Source of the DNA: Janthinobacterium lividum | GTDB lineage: Bacteria; Pseudomonadota; Gammaproteobacteria; Burkholderiales; Burkholderiaceae_D | Assembly (NCBI RefSeq): GCF_023509035.1 | Contig: NZ_CP075583.1 | Coordinates: forward strand, 3,534,001-3,598,000 | Length of the DNA stretch: 64,000 nt | Direction: 5' to 3' | Part shown: one piece after another, positions 46,456 through 54,784 of the stretch | Layout of the letters: the number at the start of each line of letters is the position of its first letter | Numbering within the stretch: the first letter of the stretch is position 1 | The notes under the pieces: model-generated | Told to the model about the DNA's origin: nothing | The model's input: only the letters and a program-made list of their open reading frames with translations | The model's database searches: none | Position numbers and translations under genes: made by a program

Positions 46456-46904
46456 AGCATGTGCTGCGCCACCACACCGGCCGCATGCGCGGTTTCAGCC
46501 TCGTCACGGCTATTTTCCTGCTGGTGGTGCTGGCCGCGCTGGCGGCCGTGATGGTGAATATCTCCACTTTCCAGCAGACGGAATCGGCCATGGACGTGCA
46601 GGGCGTGCGCGCCGAACAGGCCGCGCGGGCCGGCCTCGAATGGGGTTTGCAGAAGCAGATCAGCGCCGGCCTCACCGCTGGCGCGGCCTGCATCGGTCCG
46701 GCCAATTTCAGCTTGCCGGCGGGCACGACGCTGTCGGCGTTCAGCGTCACCGTGCAATGCAGCACGGCCACGGGGCCCGGCACCTTGACCAGCTGGACCA
46801 TCACGGCCACGGCTTGCAACCAGCCTGGCGCTGCTGGCTGTCCGAATGCAGGCAATAACGCCGACTACGTCCAGCGCCGCCTGCAAGCCGTGCTGTCGCA
46901 GTAA
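46452..46904 (+). CDS. mshP: Minor pilin MshP-like
   Basis: This 150-residue PilX/GspK-like protein has leader MKHVLRHHTGRMRG and FSLVTAIFLLVVLAALAAVM without Glu5. The family block TESAMDVQGVRAEQAARAGLEWGL follows. As in the Vibrio operon it follows mshO. The large adhesin gene mshQ that often comes next is missing here. Confidence 0.82.
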   Translation: MKHVLRHHTGRMRGFSLVTAIFLLVVLAALAAVMVNISTFQQTESAMDVQGVRAEQAARAGLEWGLQKQISAGLTAGAACIGPANFSLPAGTTLSAFSVTVQCSTATGPGTLTSWTITATACNQPGAAGCPNAGNNADYVQRRLQAVLSQ

Positions 46905-46932
46905 GATCAACTGCGTGCAAAAAGATCGCTAA

Positions 46933-46954
46933 TTTATTGTTTTTACACAATAAA
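46933..46954. promoter_or_regulatory. Inverted repeat before the mshI block
   Basis: TTTATTGT and ACAATAAA form perfect 8-base arms around TTTTAC, in the 130-base AT-rich gap between mshP and mshI. It may be a regulator site for a second promoter of the mshI-N half. I see no convincing -35/-10 pair. Confidence 0.4.
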
Positions 46955-47034
46955 GTTAGCTTCATGAATTAAAATTGGCTGGATGCATACACTGCGCGAC
47001 AAGATCGGGCAGGCAATTACACTGGATAGTTCGC

Positions 47035-47994
47035 ATGGGTTTATTCGCAAGAGCAAAGAAGTATGATGGCTGGCTGGCCACGGCGTTTGGCCGCGATGGC
47101 GTCAGTGCTGTGGTTGTCGAACGTCCCGCCGACGGCATGCCGCGCGTGCGGGGCGCCAGCTACCAGGCGGCCGCACGGCCGGCGCCTGTCGAGGTGCTGG
47201 AAAAACTGGGCAAGGATGTACAGGCGGCAGCGCGCCACTGCACCACCGTGCTGGCCGGCGGCGAATACCAGTTGCTGTCGCTGGAAGCGCCGGCCGTGCC
47301 GCGCGAGGAGCTGAAGACGGCCGTGGGCTGGCGTTTGAAGGACATGCTGGACTTTCCCCTGGCCGAGGCCACCATCGACGTGTTCGATATCCCCGGGGAC
47401 CCGAACGGCACTCAGCGGGGCAGCAGCGTGTTCGCCGTCGCCGCGCGCAATAGCGCCGTGTCGCGGCGCCAGGCGCTGTACGCCGAGTGCAAGATCGACC
47501 TGTCCGTGATCGATATCCCCGAGATGGCGCAGCGCAATATCGCCACCTTGCTGGAAACGCCGGGACGCGGCATCGCCGTACTGTTTTTCGATGGCGATGG
47601 CGGCTTGCTGACCATGAGTTTCAACGGCGAGCTGTACCAGGCACGCCGCATCGATGTGACCTCGACGCAATTGCAGTCGCCCGACGCCAGCCAGTACTAC
47701 GACCGCGTCACCTTGGAACTGCAGCGCTCGTTCGACCACTTCGACCGCCAGTTTCATTTCATTTCGCTAGCCCGTTTGATGCTGATGACGGGCGCCAGCG
47801 ATGGCTTGCACGCGTATCTGGCCGACAATCTCTACATGCCGGTCGAGCAGCTGGACATGGCTACGGTGCTGGACTTTTCCCAGGCCGCCGAACTGCGCGA
47901 TCCCGCCATGCAGGCGCGCTACTTCCTGGCCATCGGCGCCGCCTTGCGCGAGGTGGGCCTGCACCCGGGCAAGCACGAAGGGAAGGGCGCATGA
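47035..47994 (+). CDS. mshI: MSHA biogenesis protein MshI (PilM-like)
   Basis: This 319-residue cytoplasmic actin-fold-type protein contains GWRLKDMLDFPLAEATIDVFDIP and IDIPEMAQRNIATLLE, typical of MshI. I start at MGLFARAKK (ATG 47035). It forms the cytoplasmic ring that links ATPase and inner-membrane alignment proteins, together with the PilN-like product that overlaps it by 4 bases. Confidence 0.85.
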   Translation: MGLFARAKKYDGWLATAFGRDGVSAVVVERPADGMPRVRGASYQAAARPAPVEVLEKLGKDVQAAARHCTTVLAGGEYQLLSLEAPAVPREELKTAVGWRLKDMLDFPLAEATIDVFDIPGDPNGTQRGSSVFAVAARNSAVSRRQALYAECKIDLSVIDIPEMAQRNIATLLETPGRGIAVLFFDGDGGLLTMSFNGELYQARRIDVTSTQLQSPDASQYYDRVTLELQRSFDHFDRQFHFISLARLMLMTGASDGLHAYLADNLYMPVEQLDMATVLDFSQAAELRDPAMQARYFLAIGAALREVGLHPGKHEGKGA

Positions 47995-48671
47995 GCCAGC
48001 AGATCAATCTGTTCAATCCCCGGTTTGAACTGAAAAAACACCATATGTCGGCGCGCACAGCCGGCCTGACCCTGGGCGGCCTGACGCTGGTCTTGCTGGC
48101 CCTGGGCGTGCTGACTCAGCGGGCAACGGCCGGGCTGGAGCAACGCGAAGCGGGCGTCAAGGCGGCGCTGACGCAAGGCGAGGCGAAGCGAGACCAGATT
48201 CTGCGCGATTTCCCGCCGCACAAGAAAGATCCGGCCCTGGCGCAGGAACTGGCGGCCGTCGAGGCGCAGCGCCAGTTGCTGCAGGATGCCTCGGCCGTGC
48301 TGGACAGCGGCAAGCTGGGCAATACCCTTGGCTATGCCGGCTATTTCCGCGCGCTGGCGCAGGCCAAGGTGGAGGGCGTATGGCTGACGGGCGTGGACAT
48401 CGCCGGCGCCGGCAATGACTTCGGCTTGCAGGGCCGCGCCTTGCACGCCTCGCTGCTGCCCGCGTACATCACGCGCCTGGGCCAGCAGGAGGTATTGAAA
48501 GGCAAGACCTTCGCCAGCCTCGACATCGGCCAGCCCGCGCCACCGGCCGTGGCCGAGGGCAAGGCGACCAGCCTGCCTTATGTCGCGTTCAGCCTGCAGT
48601 CGGCGGAAAGCGTCGCTGGCCCAGCCGGCGCCGTCACGCCGCCCAAACTTGTTGCCGGAGGAACTCGCTGA
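47991..48671 (+). CDS. PilN-like MSHA biogenesis protein (MshI2 type)
   Basis: This 226-residue protein begins with the PilN signature MSQQINLFNPRF, which contacts PilM/MshI. One membrane span (TAGLTLGGLTLVLLALGVL), a helical stretch and a periplasmic ferredoxin-like domain follow. It lies between mshI and mshJ with 4-base and 1-base overlaps. In Vibrio the same position is called mshI2. Confidence 0.82.
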   Translation: MSQQINLFNPRFELKKHHMSARTAGLTLGGLTLVLLALGVLTQRATAGLEQREAGVKAALTQGEAKRDQILRDFPPHKKDPALAQELAAVEAQRQLLQDASAVLDSGKLGNTLGYAGYFRALAQAKVEGVWLTGVDIAGAGNDFGLQGRALHASLLPAYITRLGQQEVLKGKTFASLDIGQPAPPAVAEGKATSLPYVAFSLQSAESVAGPAGAVTPPKLVAGGTR

Positions 48672-49369
48672 TGCTGCCCTTGCTGAAAAAATGGGCCACC
48701 GCCTTCGATGCCCTCAGCCTGCGCGAGCGCTTGATGGTGTTTGGCGCCGGCGCGGCCGCCATCCTGTTCGTGTTTTATTTCATGAGCTTTAGTCCCCTAT
48801 TGGCGAAACGCGCCGCGCTGGAGGCGAGCATTGCGCAAAAGGAAAGCCTCTTGAGCGCGACGAACAAGGAAATCGAGCTGACCATGCTCGCCCATGCCAC
48901 CGATCCCGACCAGGAAGCGCGCGCGCGCCTGGTGGCCTTGCAGGCGGAAACGGCATCCCTGGCGCAGGCGCTGCGCGCGAAACAGCATGGCCTGGTGGCG
49001 CCCGAGCGCATGGTGACCTTGCTCGAACACTTGCTGCGCCAGCACGCGGGACTGCGCGTGGTGTCGCTGAAAACCTTGCCCGCCAGCGCCGTGGGCGCGC
49101 ACCAGACCGATAGTGCGAACGGCGATGCCGCGGCCAAGGCCGATGCAGCAAAGGCGATCACGCAGGCGCCCCTGCTGCACCAGCATGGCGTGGAAGTGGT
49201 GCTGCAAGGCAGTTATGCCGACATGGTGCAATACATGCAGGCGCTGCAATCGATGCCGACCCGCGTCTTCTGGGGCGCCGCCCACCTCGACGCGACCGGC
49301 TATCCGGGCGCCACCTTGACCCTGACCTTACATACCCTCAGCATGGACGACACATGGATCGCACTCTGA
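48671..49369 (+). CDS. mshJ: MSHA biogenesis protein MshJ (PilO-like)
   Basis: This 232-residue protein has an N-terminal LSLRERLMVFGAGAAAILFVFYF membrane span and a coiled coil (about 45-115). A periplasmic domain with HQHGVEVVLQGSYADMVQYMQALQSMPTRVFW is the usual PilO/GspM core. It overlaps the start of mshK by 16 bases. It pairs with the PilN-like protein to align the machine. Confidence 0.83.
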   Translation: MLPLLKKWATAFDALSLRERLMVFGAGAAAILFVFYFMSFSPLLAKRAALEASIAQKESLLSATNKEIELTMLAHATDPDQEARARLVALQAETASLAQALRAKQHGLVAPERMVTLLEHLLRQHAGLRVVSLKTLPASAVGAHQTDSANGDAAAKADAAKAITQAPLLHQHGVEVVLQGSYADMVQYMQALQSMPTRVFWGAAHLDATGYPGATLTLTLHTLSMDDTWIAL

Positions 49370-49731
49370 CCTTTCTGGCCCTGAGCCTGACGCTGGGTCT
49401 GGCATGGCCGGGCGCGCAGGCGCAGGCGCTGGACGATCCGACGCGCCCACCGGCGGCCCTGTGGGCGCCCGCCAGCGCCGCGCCTGTCGTCGCGGCCCGG
49501 CCGCAGTTGCAATCGGTGCTCATTTCCACCCAGCCTGGGGGACGCCGCTTGGCCGTCATCGATGGACAGACAGTCAAGGTCGGCAGCAAGGTAGGCGACG
49601 CCGTGGTGACGGAGATCCACGACACGGCCGTATTGTTGCGGCGTGGCAAAACACTGGAAACCTTCAAGCTGTACCCGAGCAGCAAGACCGACAATAAGAC
49701 CGATCGCAAGACCGATCGCAAGCAGGAGTAG
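49354..49731 (+). CDS. mshK: MSHA biogenesis protein MshK (PilP-like)
   Basis: This 125-residue exported protein has a signal peptide (cut near GAQAQA) and DPTRPP. The domain LQSVLISTQPGGRRLAVIDGQTVKVGSKVGDAVVTEI is the MshK/PilP core that touches the secretin. The hydrophilic tail has a DNKTDRKTDRKQE repeat. It lies directly before mshL. Confidence 0.85.
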   Translation: MDRTLTFLALSLTLGLAWPGAQAQALDDPTRPPAALWAPASAAPVVAARPQLQSVLISTQPGGRRLAVIDGQTVKVGSKVGDAVVTEIHDTAVLLRRGKTLETFKLYPSSKTDNKTDRKTDRKQE

Positions 49732-49736
49732 AAGAA

Positions 49737-51557
49737 GTGGCCAAGCAACTCAATCAACACAAGGCGAGCATGTTCAAGATCAGTACGATGGCGGCTGTCA
49801 TCAGCGTCAGCCTGGGCCTGGGCGGCTGCAATGTCGCGCCCGTCAAGCGCGACACCTATAATGCGATCACCGATGCCGTCAAGGGCGCGGCGGCCACCAC
49901 GGCGCCAGCGGCCCAGCCGGACGCCGTGGAAGCGGCGCTGCTGCCGCCCGTGGCGGCCCTGGCTCAGCAATTGCCGAAGGCCCGCGCCGCGCTCGACGAG
50001 CGCTTCAACGTGGCTTTCAACAATGTGCCGGCGCGCCAGTTCTTCACCTCCATCGTGGCCGGCACGCGTTACAACATGTTGGTCCATCCCGACATCGGCG
50101 GCACGATTTCCGCCAATCTGAAGGACGTGACCCTGTTTCAGGCGCTCGACGCCGTGCGCGAACTGTATGGCTACGACTACAAGGTCGAGGGCACGCAGAT
50201 CTACATCAAGCCCCTGACCATGCAGACGCGTTTATTCCATGTCAATTACCTGACAGGCGCGCGCCGCGGCAGTTCCAACCTGCGCGTGTCGTCGACGTCG
50301 GTCGGTTCGGTCGGCTCGACCAACTCGGGCGGCTCTGGCAGCAATAACGGAAATGGCAACCAGGGCAACAACCAGAATAACGAGCAGAACCAGCAAACCA
50401 ATGGCGGCCAGGGCGGCCGTACCCTGGACAGCAGCAACCTGACCACCTCGTCGACGGCCGATTTCTGGCCGGAGTTGAGGGCGGCGCTGGAAGCCATCGT
50501 CGGCAGCGCAGAAGGGGGCCGGCAAGTGGTGCTCAGCCCGCAGTCGGGCGTGATCGTCATCCGCGCCATGCCGGAAGAATTGCGCAATGTCGACATGTAC
50601 CTGAAGGCCACACAACTGTCCGTCGACCGCCAGGTGATCCTGGAAGCGAAGATCCTCGAAGTCGAGCTCAACAACAATACGCAGACGGGCATCAACTGGG
50701 CTTCGTTCGCCTCGATCAAGAGCGGCCACACGAACCGCATCTCGACGGGCTTCATCCAGCCGGGCGGCACCCTGGCGCCGCTGCCGTTCAACGGCGGCCA
50801 GCCGCCCAACATGACGAATGGCAGCGGCTTGACGGCCAGCAGCGGCTTTGGCCTCAGTTCGGCGGCGAATGCGGCTGGTTCCATGTTCGGCCTGGCTTTC
50901 CAGACAGCCAATTTCGCTGCCATGATTTCCTTCCTAGAATCGCAAGGCTCCGTGCACGTACTGTCGAGCCCGCGCATCGCCACCATGAATAACCAGAAGG
51001 CCGTGCTGAAGATAGGCACGGACGAGTTTTACGTGACGGGCGTGTCGACCACCACGAATACGACGGCCAGCGGCGCGACGACCAGCCCCAACGTGACCTT
51101 GCAACCGTTCTTTTCCGGCGTGGTGCTGGACGTGACGCCGCAGATCGATGCGGATGGCAACATCATCCTGCATGTACACCCATCCGTCAGCCAGGTGTCG
51201 ACCATCAGCAAGGAGATCGACCTGGGCAGCGCCGGTTCGCTAAAACTGCCGCTGGCCGCTTCCAGCACGTCCGAAATGGACAGCATGGTGCGCAGCCAGG
51301 ATGGCCGCATCGTTGCCATCGGCGGCCTGATGCGCCAGGCCACCACGGCGGACCGCTCGCAAGTGCCGGGCGCGGGCGATATCCCCGTGCTGGGCGCGCT
51401 GTTCCGCAACACGGGGCAGGTGATCCAGAAGCGCGAGCTGGTGGTGCTGATCAAGCCCACCATCGTCGATGGCGCGAATAGCTGGAACGAGGACTTGCTC
51501 GATTCGGGCAAGCGCATCGAGGCGCTCGACCCGCGCCGTCCAGCGGAGCGGCGCTAA
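49737..51557 (+). CDS. mshL: MSHA secretin
   Basis: This 606-residue outer-membrane secretin has a lipoprotein-type signal with lipobox GLGGC. An N-terminal STN-like domain (FNVAFNNVPARQFFTSIVAGTRYNMLVHPD) is followed by a Gly/Ser/Asn/Gln-rich linker (about 175-225). The secretin core has VLSSPRIATMNNQKAVLKIG and PVLGALFRN. The start GTG is preceded by AGGAG; ATG 49770 is a plausible alternative. It forms the pilus exit pore. Confidence 0.92.
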   Translation: MAKQLNQHKASMFKISTMAAVISVSLGLGGCNVAPVKRDTYNAITDAVKGAAATTAPAAQPDAVEAALLPPVAALAQQLPKARAALDERFNVAFNNVPARQFFTSIVAGTRYNMLVHPDIGGTISANLKDVTLFQALDAVRELYGYDYKVEGTQIYIKPLTMQTRLFHVNYLTGARRGSSNLRVSSTSVGSVGSTNSGGSGSNNGNGNQGNNQNNEQNQQTNGGQGGRTLDSSNLTTSSTADFWPELRAALEAIVGSAEGGRQVVLSPQSGVIVIRAMPEELRNVDMYLKATQLSVDRQVILEAKILEVELNNNTQTGINWASFASIKSGHTNRISTGFIQPGGTLAPLPFNGGQPPNMTNGSGLTASSGFGLSSAANAAGSMFGLAFQTANFAAMISFLESQGSVHVLSSPRIATMNNQKAVLKIGTDEFYVTGVSTTTNTTASGATTSPNVTLQPFFSGVVLDVTPQIDADGNIILHVHPSVSQVSTISKEIDLGSAGSLKLPLAASSTSEMDSMVRSQDGRIVAIGGLMRQATTADRSQVPGAGDIPVLGALFRNTGQVIQKRELVVLIKPTIVDGANSWNEDLLDSGKRIEALDPRRPAERR

Positions 51558-52463
51558 ATGTACCAGGCCCATTTCGGCTTGCGCGAGGCGCCGTTCGGCC
51601 TCACGCCCGATACCAGTTTCTTCTTCAACGGCCCGCAGTCGCAAAAGGCGCTGAACACCTTGCTGGTGGCGGCGCGCAATGGCGAGGGCTTCATCAAGAT
51701 CACTGGCGAAGTGGGCACCGGCAAGACTTTTCTTTGCCGCAAGTTCATGCAATCCTTGGGGCCAGATTTTGTCACGGCCTACATCCCGAATCCGAACTTG
51801 CCGCCCCGTTCGCTGATCCTGGCGCTGGCGGACGACCTTGATGTGTTGCTGGAAAAAGATGCTGATCAGCATCAGCTACTCAAATCCCTCAACTTGCGCC
51901 TGCTCAACCTGGCGGCGCAGGGCAAGCGCGTGCTGCTGTGTCTGGACGAAGCGCAGGCGATTCCCGTCGACAGCCTCGAAGCGCTGCGCCTGCTGACGAA
52001 CCTGGAAACGGAAAAGCGCAAGCTGCTGCAAATCGTGCTGTTCGGCCAGCCGGAATTGGACGTCAAGCTGGCCCTGCCGGAAATCCGCCAGTTGGCGCAG
52101 CGCATCACCTTTCATTACCACCTGGGGCCTTTGTGCCGCGACGACGTGGATTTTTATGTGGCGCACCGTCTGCGCGTGGCCGGTTTCGACGGCGCACGCC
52201 TGTTCAGCCGTGGCGGCGTGGCAACGCTGTACAAGGCGTCCGGCGGCATTCCCCGCCTGATCAACATCATGGCGCACAAGGCGCTGATGGTGGCGTATGG
52301 TGAAGGACGGCAGCAGGTGAGCGGCCGCCACGTGGCGCTGGCCGCCAGCGATACCCTGGCCAGCAAGCCGCGCCGCTTTTGGCAGCGGCCATGGCCGTGG
52401 CTGGCCGGCGCCAGCGTGCTGGCCGCCGCTTGTGGCGTGAGCTGGACTTTATTGAACCGATGA
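51558..52463 (+). CDS. mshM: MSHA biogenesis AAA ATPase MshM (ExeA-like)
   Basis: This 301-residue ATPase begins MYQAHFGLREAPFGLTPDTSFFF, with Walker A GEVGTGKT, Walker B VLLCLDEAQ and RLLTNLETEKRKLLQIVLFGQPEL. A C-terminal membrane span ends the protein (WLAGASVLAAACGVSWTLL). Unlike its leftward paralogue it has no SPOR-like extension. It starts at the codon after the mshL stop. Confidence 0.9.
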   Translation: MYQAHFGLREAPFGLTPDTSFFFNGPQSQKALNTLLVAARNGEGFIKITGEVGTGKTFLCRKFMQSLGPDFVTAYIPNPNLPPRSLILALADDLDVLLEKDADQHQLLKSLNLRLLNLAAQGKRVLLCLDEAQAIPVDSLEALRLLTNLETEKRKLLQIVLFGQPELDVKLALPEIRQLAQRITFHYHLGPLCRDDVDFYVAHRLRVAGFDGARLFSRGGVATLYKASGGIPRLINIMAHKALMVAYGEGRQQVSGRHVALAASDTLASKPRRFWQRPWPWLAGASVLAAACGVSWTLLNR

Positions 52464-52480
52464 CGAAGATGAGCCTGTAG

Positions 52481-53548
52481 ATGAGCCTGATTAACAAGAT
52501 GTTGCAAGACCTCGATGCGCGTGGCACTCCCGATGGACGCGGCGACGCGGCAGGTATCCGCTCCGTGCCCGAACGCGAGCGGGGCGTCTCGCGCGCGCTG
52601 GTCTTCGGCGGTGCAGCTGGCCTGACGGCCGCCGCCATCGCCCTGGGCTGGGTCTACCTGAAGCGCCCACCCGTACCGCCCGTGCTGGTCAGCGTGGCCA
52701 GTACGCCTGTGTTGGCTCCTGTGTCGGCTCCCGTGTCGGCACCGGTGCCTGCCGCCGTTGTCCCCGCGCCCGTGCCCGTCGTGGCGGCTGAACCCGAGCC
52801 CGTGTTCCAGGCCGAGGAAGCCGCCCCCGCGCCGACCAGGGCGCGGCCCGCCGAAGTGTGGCGCATCACGGAAAAATCCGCCAAGCCGGCCGCTGCGCCC
52901 GTGGTGAAGACGCCAGCACCGGCCGCCAGCGAGCGCATCAGCGATGGCAAGCAAATCACTGCGCAGCAGCGCGTGGAGAATGAGTACCGGCGCGCGCTGG
53001 GTCAATTGCAGGATGGCCGCGTCTCCGACGCCATGCTGGCCTTGCAGCAAACCCTGCAGCTGGACCCGCGCCACCAGGGCGCGCGCGAAACCCTGGTGCG
53101 CCTACTGCTCGAAGCGCAGCGCCCCGACGAGGCGGCTCGCCAGTTGCAGCTGAGCCTGGCGCTGGACCCGAAGCAGCCGGCGCAGGCGATGATGCTGGCC
53201 CGTTTGCAGCTGGATAAACCCAACGGCGGCGCGGCGGCCCTCGATACCCTCATGCGCAGCTTGCCATACGCCAGCGACAGCGGCGAATACCATGCCTTCC
53301 TGGCTGGCGTGCTGCAACGCGAACAGCGTTACCGCGAAGCATCCGAGCACTACCAGCTGGCCCTGCAGACGGCGCCCGACAACAGCGTCTGGTGGATGGG
53401 TCTGGGGATAGCATTGCAAGCCGACAACCACCCGGCTCAGGCGCGCCAGGCGTTCGAGCGGGCCAAGGGCTTGCAAACCCTGTCGCCCCAGCTGCAAGCG
53501 TTTGTCGAGCGCAAGCTGGTGCAGTTGACGGCGGCGACCGCCAAATAA
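52481..53548 (+). CDS. mshN: MSHA biogenesis TPR protein MshN
   Basis: This 355-residue protein starts MSLINKMLQDLDARG, the MshN hallmark. It has a membrane span (ALVFGGAAGLTAAAIALGWVYL) and a Pro/Val/Ala-rich periplasmic linker (about 60-140). About five TPR units follow (from EYRRALGQLQDGRVSDAML). It is the last gene of the MSHA operon. Confidence 0.88.
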   Translation: MSLINKMLQDLDARGTPDGRGDAAGIRSVPERERGVSRALVFGGAAGLTAAAIALGWVYLKRPPVPPVLVSVASTPVLAPVSAPVSAPVPAAVVPAPVPVVAAEPEPVFQAEEAAPAPTRARPAEVWRITEKSAKPAAAPVVKTPAPAASERISDGKQITAQQRVENEYRRALGQLQDGRVSDAMLALQQTLQLDPRHQGARETLVRLLLEAQRPDEAARQLQLSLALDPKQPAQAMMLARLQLDKPNGGAAALDTLMRSLPYASDSGEYHAFLAGVLQREQRYREASEHYQLALQTAPDNSVWWMGLGIALQADNHPAQARQAFERAKGLQTLSPQLQAFVERKLVQLTAATAK

Positions 53549-53576
53549 GCGCTGGCCGAGCGCACCACTTTCACCT

Positions 53577-53604
53577 CCACCGCCAGCGATATCGCAGGCG
53601 GTGG
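53577..53604. repeat. Long hairpin between mshN and the next gene
   Basis: CCACCGCC-A-GCGATATCGC-A-GGCGGTGG folds into 13-base arms with one A/A mismatch. It starts 28 bases after the mshN stop and ends 2 bases before ATG 53607. It has no T-run, so it may be a 3'-end structure of the MSHA mRNA or may hide the start region of the next gene. Confidence 0.6.
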
Positions 53605-53606
53605 GG

Positions 53607-54269
53607 ATGGACTTGTACCACATGACTGAAGCGGATGATCCCGCAAACAAGATGACCACTGCCTGGAAATTCCCCGATGCCCCCAATACTGCCTGCTTCA
53701 CGACCACGGAGGTATTGAACGGTGCTCCCGTCGTGCATGTGTCCCATGATTACGAAGGGGATTGGCAATTTCACGGCGCGCCAGGCGCAACGGCATCTGG
53801 CTCTGCCAAGATCGTCAGTCTGGCATACATGATAGGCAGCAATGATTTGCTGGCGCACCTGCATGACTTGCCCTATGGCTGGAGCGCGCAATGGAATGCA
53901 GGCGCAGGAAACTGGGAGCGTTTCAAGGACCATCCTTTTCCCTCGTTTGCGGAGCATGGCTATTACCTGGAAGACGCCATCTGGCTTGCCCAGTATTTGA
54001 CAGATATCCAGCCTCCGCCCGCGGAAGTGCGCGAGCAACTGGCCATCGGTTCGTATGTGAAACTGGTTTTTCGCTTCGCCGCCGAAGACGGTGCGCGCGC
54101 GGACGGCCAGTGTGAAAGAATGTGGGTACTAGTGACCGGCATCGATGAAGAGGAAGGCTGGTACACCGGCACCATCGAGAATGCTCCGCAGCATCCGGCG
54201 GCCAGATACGGCGACCTTATCGCGTTTCATCCCCTGCATGTGGCAGACCTTGCTCGTGAACAGGCATGA
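53607..54269 (+). CDS. DUF2314/DUF2185-like protein, uncharacterised
   Basis: This protein of about 220 residues has no signal peptide. The first half (FTTTEVLNGAPVVHVSHDYEGDWQFHG and SLAYMIGSNDLLAHLHDLPYGWSAQW) resembles DUF2185. The second half (IGSYVKLVFRF, ERMWVLVTGIDEEEGWYTGTIENAP) resembles DUF2314. Relatives are often near polymorphic-toxin immunity genes. The start is uncertain: GTG 53601, ATG 53607 or ATG 53622. It overlaps the next gene by 4 bases. Confidence 0.6.
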   Translation: MDLYHMTEADDPANKMTTAWKFPDAPNTACFTTTEVLNGAPVVHVSHDYEGDWQFHGAPGATASGSAKIVSLAYMIGSNDLLAHLHDLPYGWSAQWNAGAGNWERFKDHPFPSFAEHGYYLEDAIWLAQYLTDIQPPPAEVREQLAIGSYVKLVFRFAAEDGARADGQCERMWVLVTGIDEEEGWYTGTIENAPQHPAARYGDLIAFHPLHVADLAREQA

Positions 54270-54697
54270 AAGGAAACGCCGTGCGAAATGAACGCGAAGG
54301 TGCGAAAGACGCCCGCCAGGAAATCAAGCGATACCAGGAACATATCAATTCGCCGCGTCTTTGTCCGGAGCAGTGTTATCGCATGGCCAGTCCGACTTAT
54401 GCCCTGGTGTGCTACGTCAACCAGGTGACGGGACTTTTCTTGAGCAAGAACTATTACATGATCCCGATCTTCCTTCAGCGTGCATACGGGGTGCTGTTGG
54501 CGTTGAAGCCGGAGCGCGTCAGTGAACCGTATCGTAATCTGGTCGAGCAGTATCTGAGCCATGTCGCGCGTTTCATCGTCAATTATCAATGCCTGGCGGA
54601 AGATGAGCAGCAAGCCGCGCAGTGTATCCCGCCAGCGCTGTTGGCGACCGTGCCTGTTTCGTTACCGCAAGACCTGTTCATGCCGGGCGAGTTTTGA
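54266..54697 (+). CDS. Hypothetical protein coupled to the DUF2314-like gene
   Basis: This 143-residue soluble protein, mostly helical, has a charged N-terminus (AVRNEREGAKDARQEIKRYQEHI). The middle is hydrophobic and aromatic (YALVCYVNQVTGLFLSKNYYMIPIFLQRAYGVLLAL). I do not recognise the family. The ATG overlaps the preceding stop (ATGA), so the two are made together and may interact. Confidence 0.5.
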   Translation: MKGNAVRNEREGAKDARQEIKRYQEHINSPRLCPEQCYRMASPTYALVCYVNQVTGLFLSKNYYMIPIFLQRAYGVLLALKPERVSEPYRNLVEQYLSHVARFIVNYQCLAEDEQQAAQCIPPALLATVPVSLPQDLFMPGEF

Positions 54698-54784
54698 CGG
54701 CATCGTTGCCGACCTCGCCTTCGAAATTTCCTGCGACATTCATGTGGCTGTCGCATGCTTACTGCGATAAGAAAGGAAGCCCGT

